This document shows, in pieces, positions 15,632 to 16,457 of a DNA stretch of 16,457 nucleotides. The first letter of the stretch is position 1. Each line of letters begins with the position of its first letter. Source of the DNA: Treponema sp. (GTDB lineage: Bacteria; Spirochaetota; Spirochaetia; Treponematales; Treponemataceae); contig JAGABO010000018.1 of assembly GCA_017614655.1 (NCBI GenBank), forward strand, positions 1-16,457. Direction: 5' to 3'. The position numbers and the translations under genes are program-made. Under the pieces are notes generated by a model, which did no database searches, had not been told where the DNA came from, and saw only the letters and a program-made list of their open reading frames with translations.

Positions 15632-16457
15632 TATAGTTTTCCTTTTTCTTTAAGAACTTTTTCTGCAAGGGCAGCAAGGTTTTTCTTGAAGTTTTCTGCA
15701 GAGAAAAGGGATGCGTTTTTAACCATTGCAGGAACCTTAAACTTTCCTTTTGAATCAAGTTCTTCAAAACGGAGAACTGCTTCTTTTACGCTTTCTGTTT
15801 CCTGTTCATTAAAGAAAACTCCGGTTTTTCCGTCTATTACAGTTTCCTTTGCGCCTCCCTTGTTAAAGGCAATGACCGGACGTCCTGCAGCCTGTGCTTC
15901 TACCGGGATGATTCCGAAGTCTTCTTCTGCGCAGAAAATAAGTGCCCGGCATCTCTGAAGACAGCGTTTAACTTCCTTGTCGTCAATGCGTCCCGTAAAA
16001 CGGATGTCTGCTCCCTTATATTTTTGGGCAAGGGCTTTAAGTTCTTTTGCCTGACCTCCGTCTCCGATTACCACAAGCTTTTTCTTAAGTTCACCGCAGG
16101 CTTTAATTGCAAGGTCAATGCGCTTGTATGGAACAAAGCGGCTGAAGACAACATAAAAGTCATCACTTTCCATGCCGTCGGGGGAAAGCCGGTCTGTATC
16201 TACAGGCGGGTAAATTACCTGAGCTTCGCGGTTCCAGAACTTTTTTATTCTGCGTGCGATGTAAGAGGAATTGCAGGAAAGTGCATCGATGCGCTGGCTT
16301 GAAACATAATCCCAAAGCCTTATTTTAGGCATCTGCCTTTTCATGAAAAATCTTGTTAAGAGGCCCGATTTTTTGTAGTAATCATAATACAAATCCCATG
16401 CGTATCTCATGGGTGAATGAATGTATGCGACAAATGCCGTGTCCGGAGAAGTGATAA
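15631..16457 (-). CDS. GT4-type glycosyltransferase, 5' end outside the window
   Basis: The open frame runs in from the right edge and stops at TAA (15633-15631); 275 codons of it are in the window. The Met at 16410 is internal: the codons before it read V-A-Y-I-H-S-P-M-R-Y-A-W-D, a known motif of these enzymes, so the gene starts further upstream, probably by roughly 90-100 codons. The donor domain holds V-I-Y-P-P-V-D-T, F-V-P-Y-K-R-I-D-L-A-I-K-A and the intact E-x7-E motif E-D-F-G-I-I-P-V-E. It is first of the visible four-gene minus-strand glycan operon and overlaps the next glycosyltransferase by one base. It resembles the RfaB/WbaZ-like mannosyl/glucosyltransferase group, but donor and acceptor are not deducible. 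Confidence 0.88.
   Translation of the reverse strand, partial: ITSPDTAFVAYIHSPMRYAWDLYYDYYKKSGLLTRFFMKRQMPKIRLWDYVSSQRIDALSCNSSYIARRIKKFWNREAQVIYPPVDTDRLSPDGMESDDFYVVFSRFVPYKRIDLAIKACGELKKKLVVIGDGGQAKELKALAQKYKGADIRFTGRIDDKEVKRCLQRCRALIFCAEEDFGIIPVEAQAAGRPVIAFNKGGAKETVIDGKTGVFFNEQETESVKEAVLRFEELDSKGKFKVPAMVKNASLFSAENFKKNLAALAEKVLKEKGKL

Overview
The window looks like chromosomal DNA from a spirochaete of the genus Treponema, probably a gut or rumen type. The main evidence is a seven-gene V-type (A/V) ATPase operon in the order E, DUF2764, A, B, D, I, K, which is the layout I know from treponemes. Codon use is even across the window (CTT for Leu, GGA for Gly, many AAG/AAA), GC is moderate, and promoters are plain TTGnnn/TATAAT. 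No tRNA, rRNA, CRISPR array, insertion sequence or integrase was seen. The species assignment is inference.

Left edge (1-1531, + strand): the tail of an unrecognised protein ending in a helix-turn-helix-like segment. A good sigma70-type promoter follows, driving an aldose 1-epimerase (galactose mutarotase) gene. That gene is full length in sequence but broken by two separate frame changes, so it is called a pseudogene unless the changes are sequencing errors.

Centre (1541-9101, + strand): the V-ATPase operon. A promoter lies just upstream of atpE and a strong Rho-independent terminator follows atpK. Most junctions overlap by 1-4 bases (GTG inside TAG, ATGA, TAATG), so translation is probably coupled. 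The exception is atpK, the membrane-ring proteolipid, which has its own leader with a small hairpin and a strong Shine-Dalgarno. The AtpK sequence keeps the side chains that bind Na+ in the Enterococcus hirae ring, so the enzyme may move Na+ rather than H+. No recognisable subunit C, F or G/H is encoded here. A DUF2764 protein sits between E and A.

Centre right (9120-11419, + strand): ispG, an iron-sulphur enzyme of the MEP isoprenoid pathway, is read from a promoter whose -10 box lies only 6 bases before the ATG, so the mRNA should be leaderless. A secreted TPR-like protein follows.

Right part (11431-16457, - strand): a tightly overlapping envelope-glycan operon. Read 5' to 3' it has two family-4-type glycosyltransferases, a WbaP-type polyprenyl-phosphate sugar-1-phosphate transferase, and a short Omp85/BamA-like outer-membrane protein with one POTRA-like region. 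An internal promoter at the end of the second glycosyltransferase gene probably gives wbaP and the outer-membrane protein an extra, near-leaderless transcript. The group probably starts a lipid-linked glycan on undecaprenyl phosphate, extends it, and has an outer-membrane partner.
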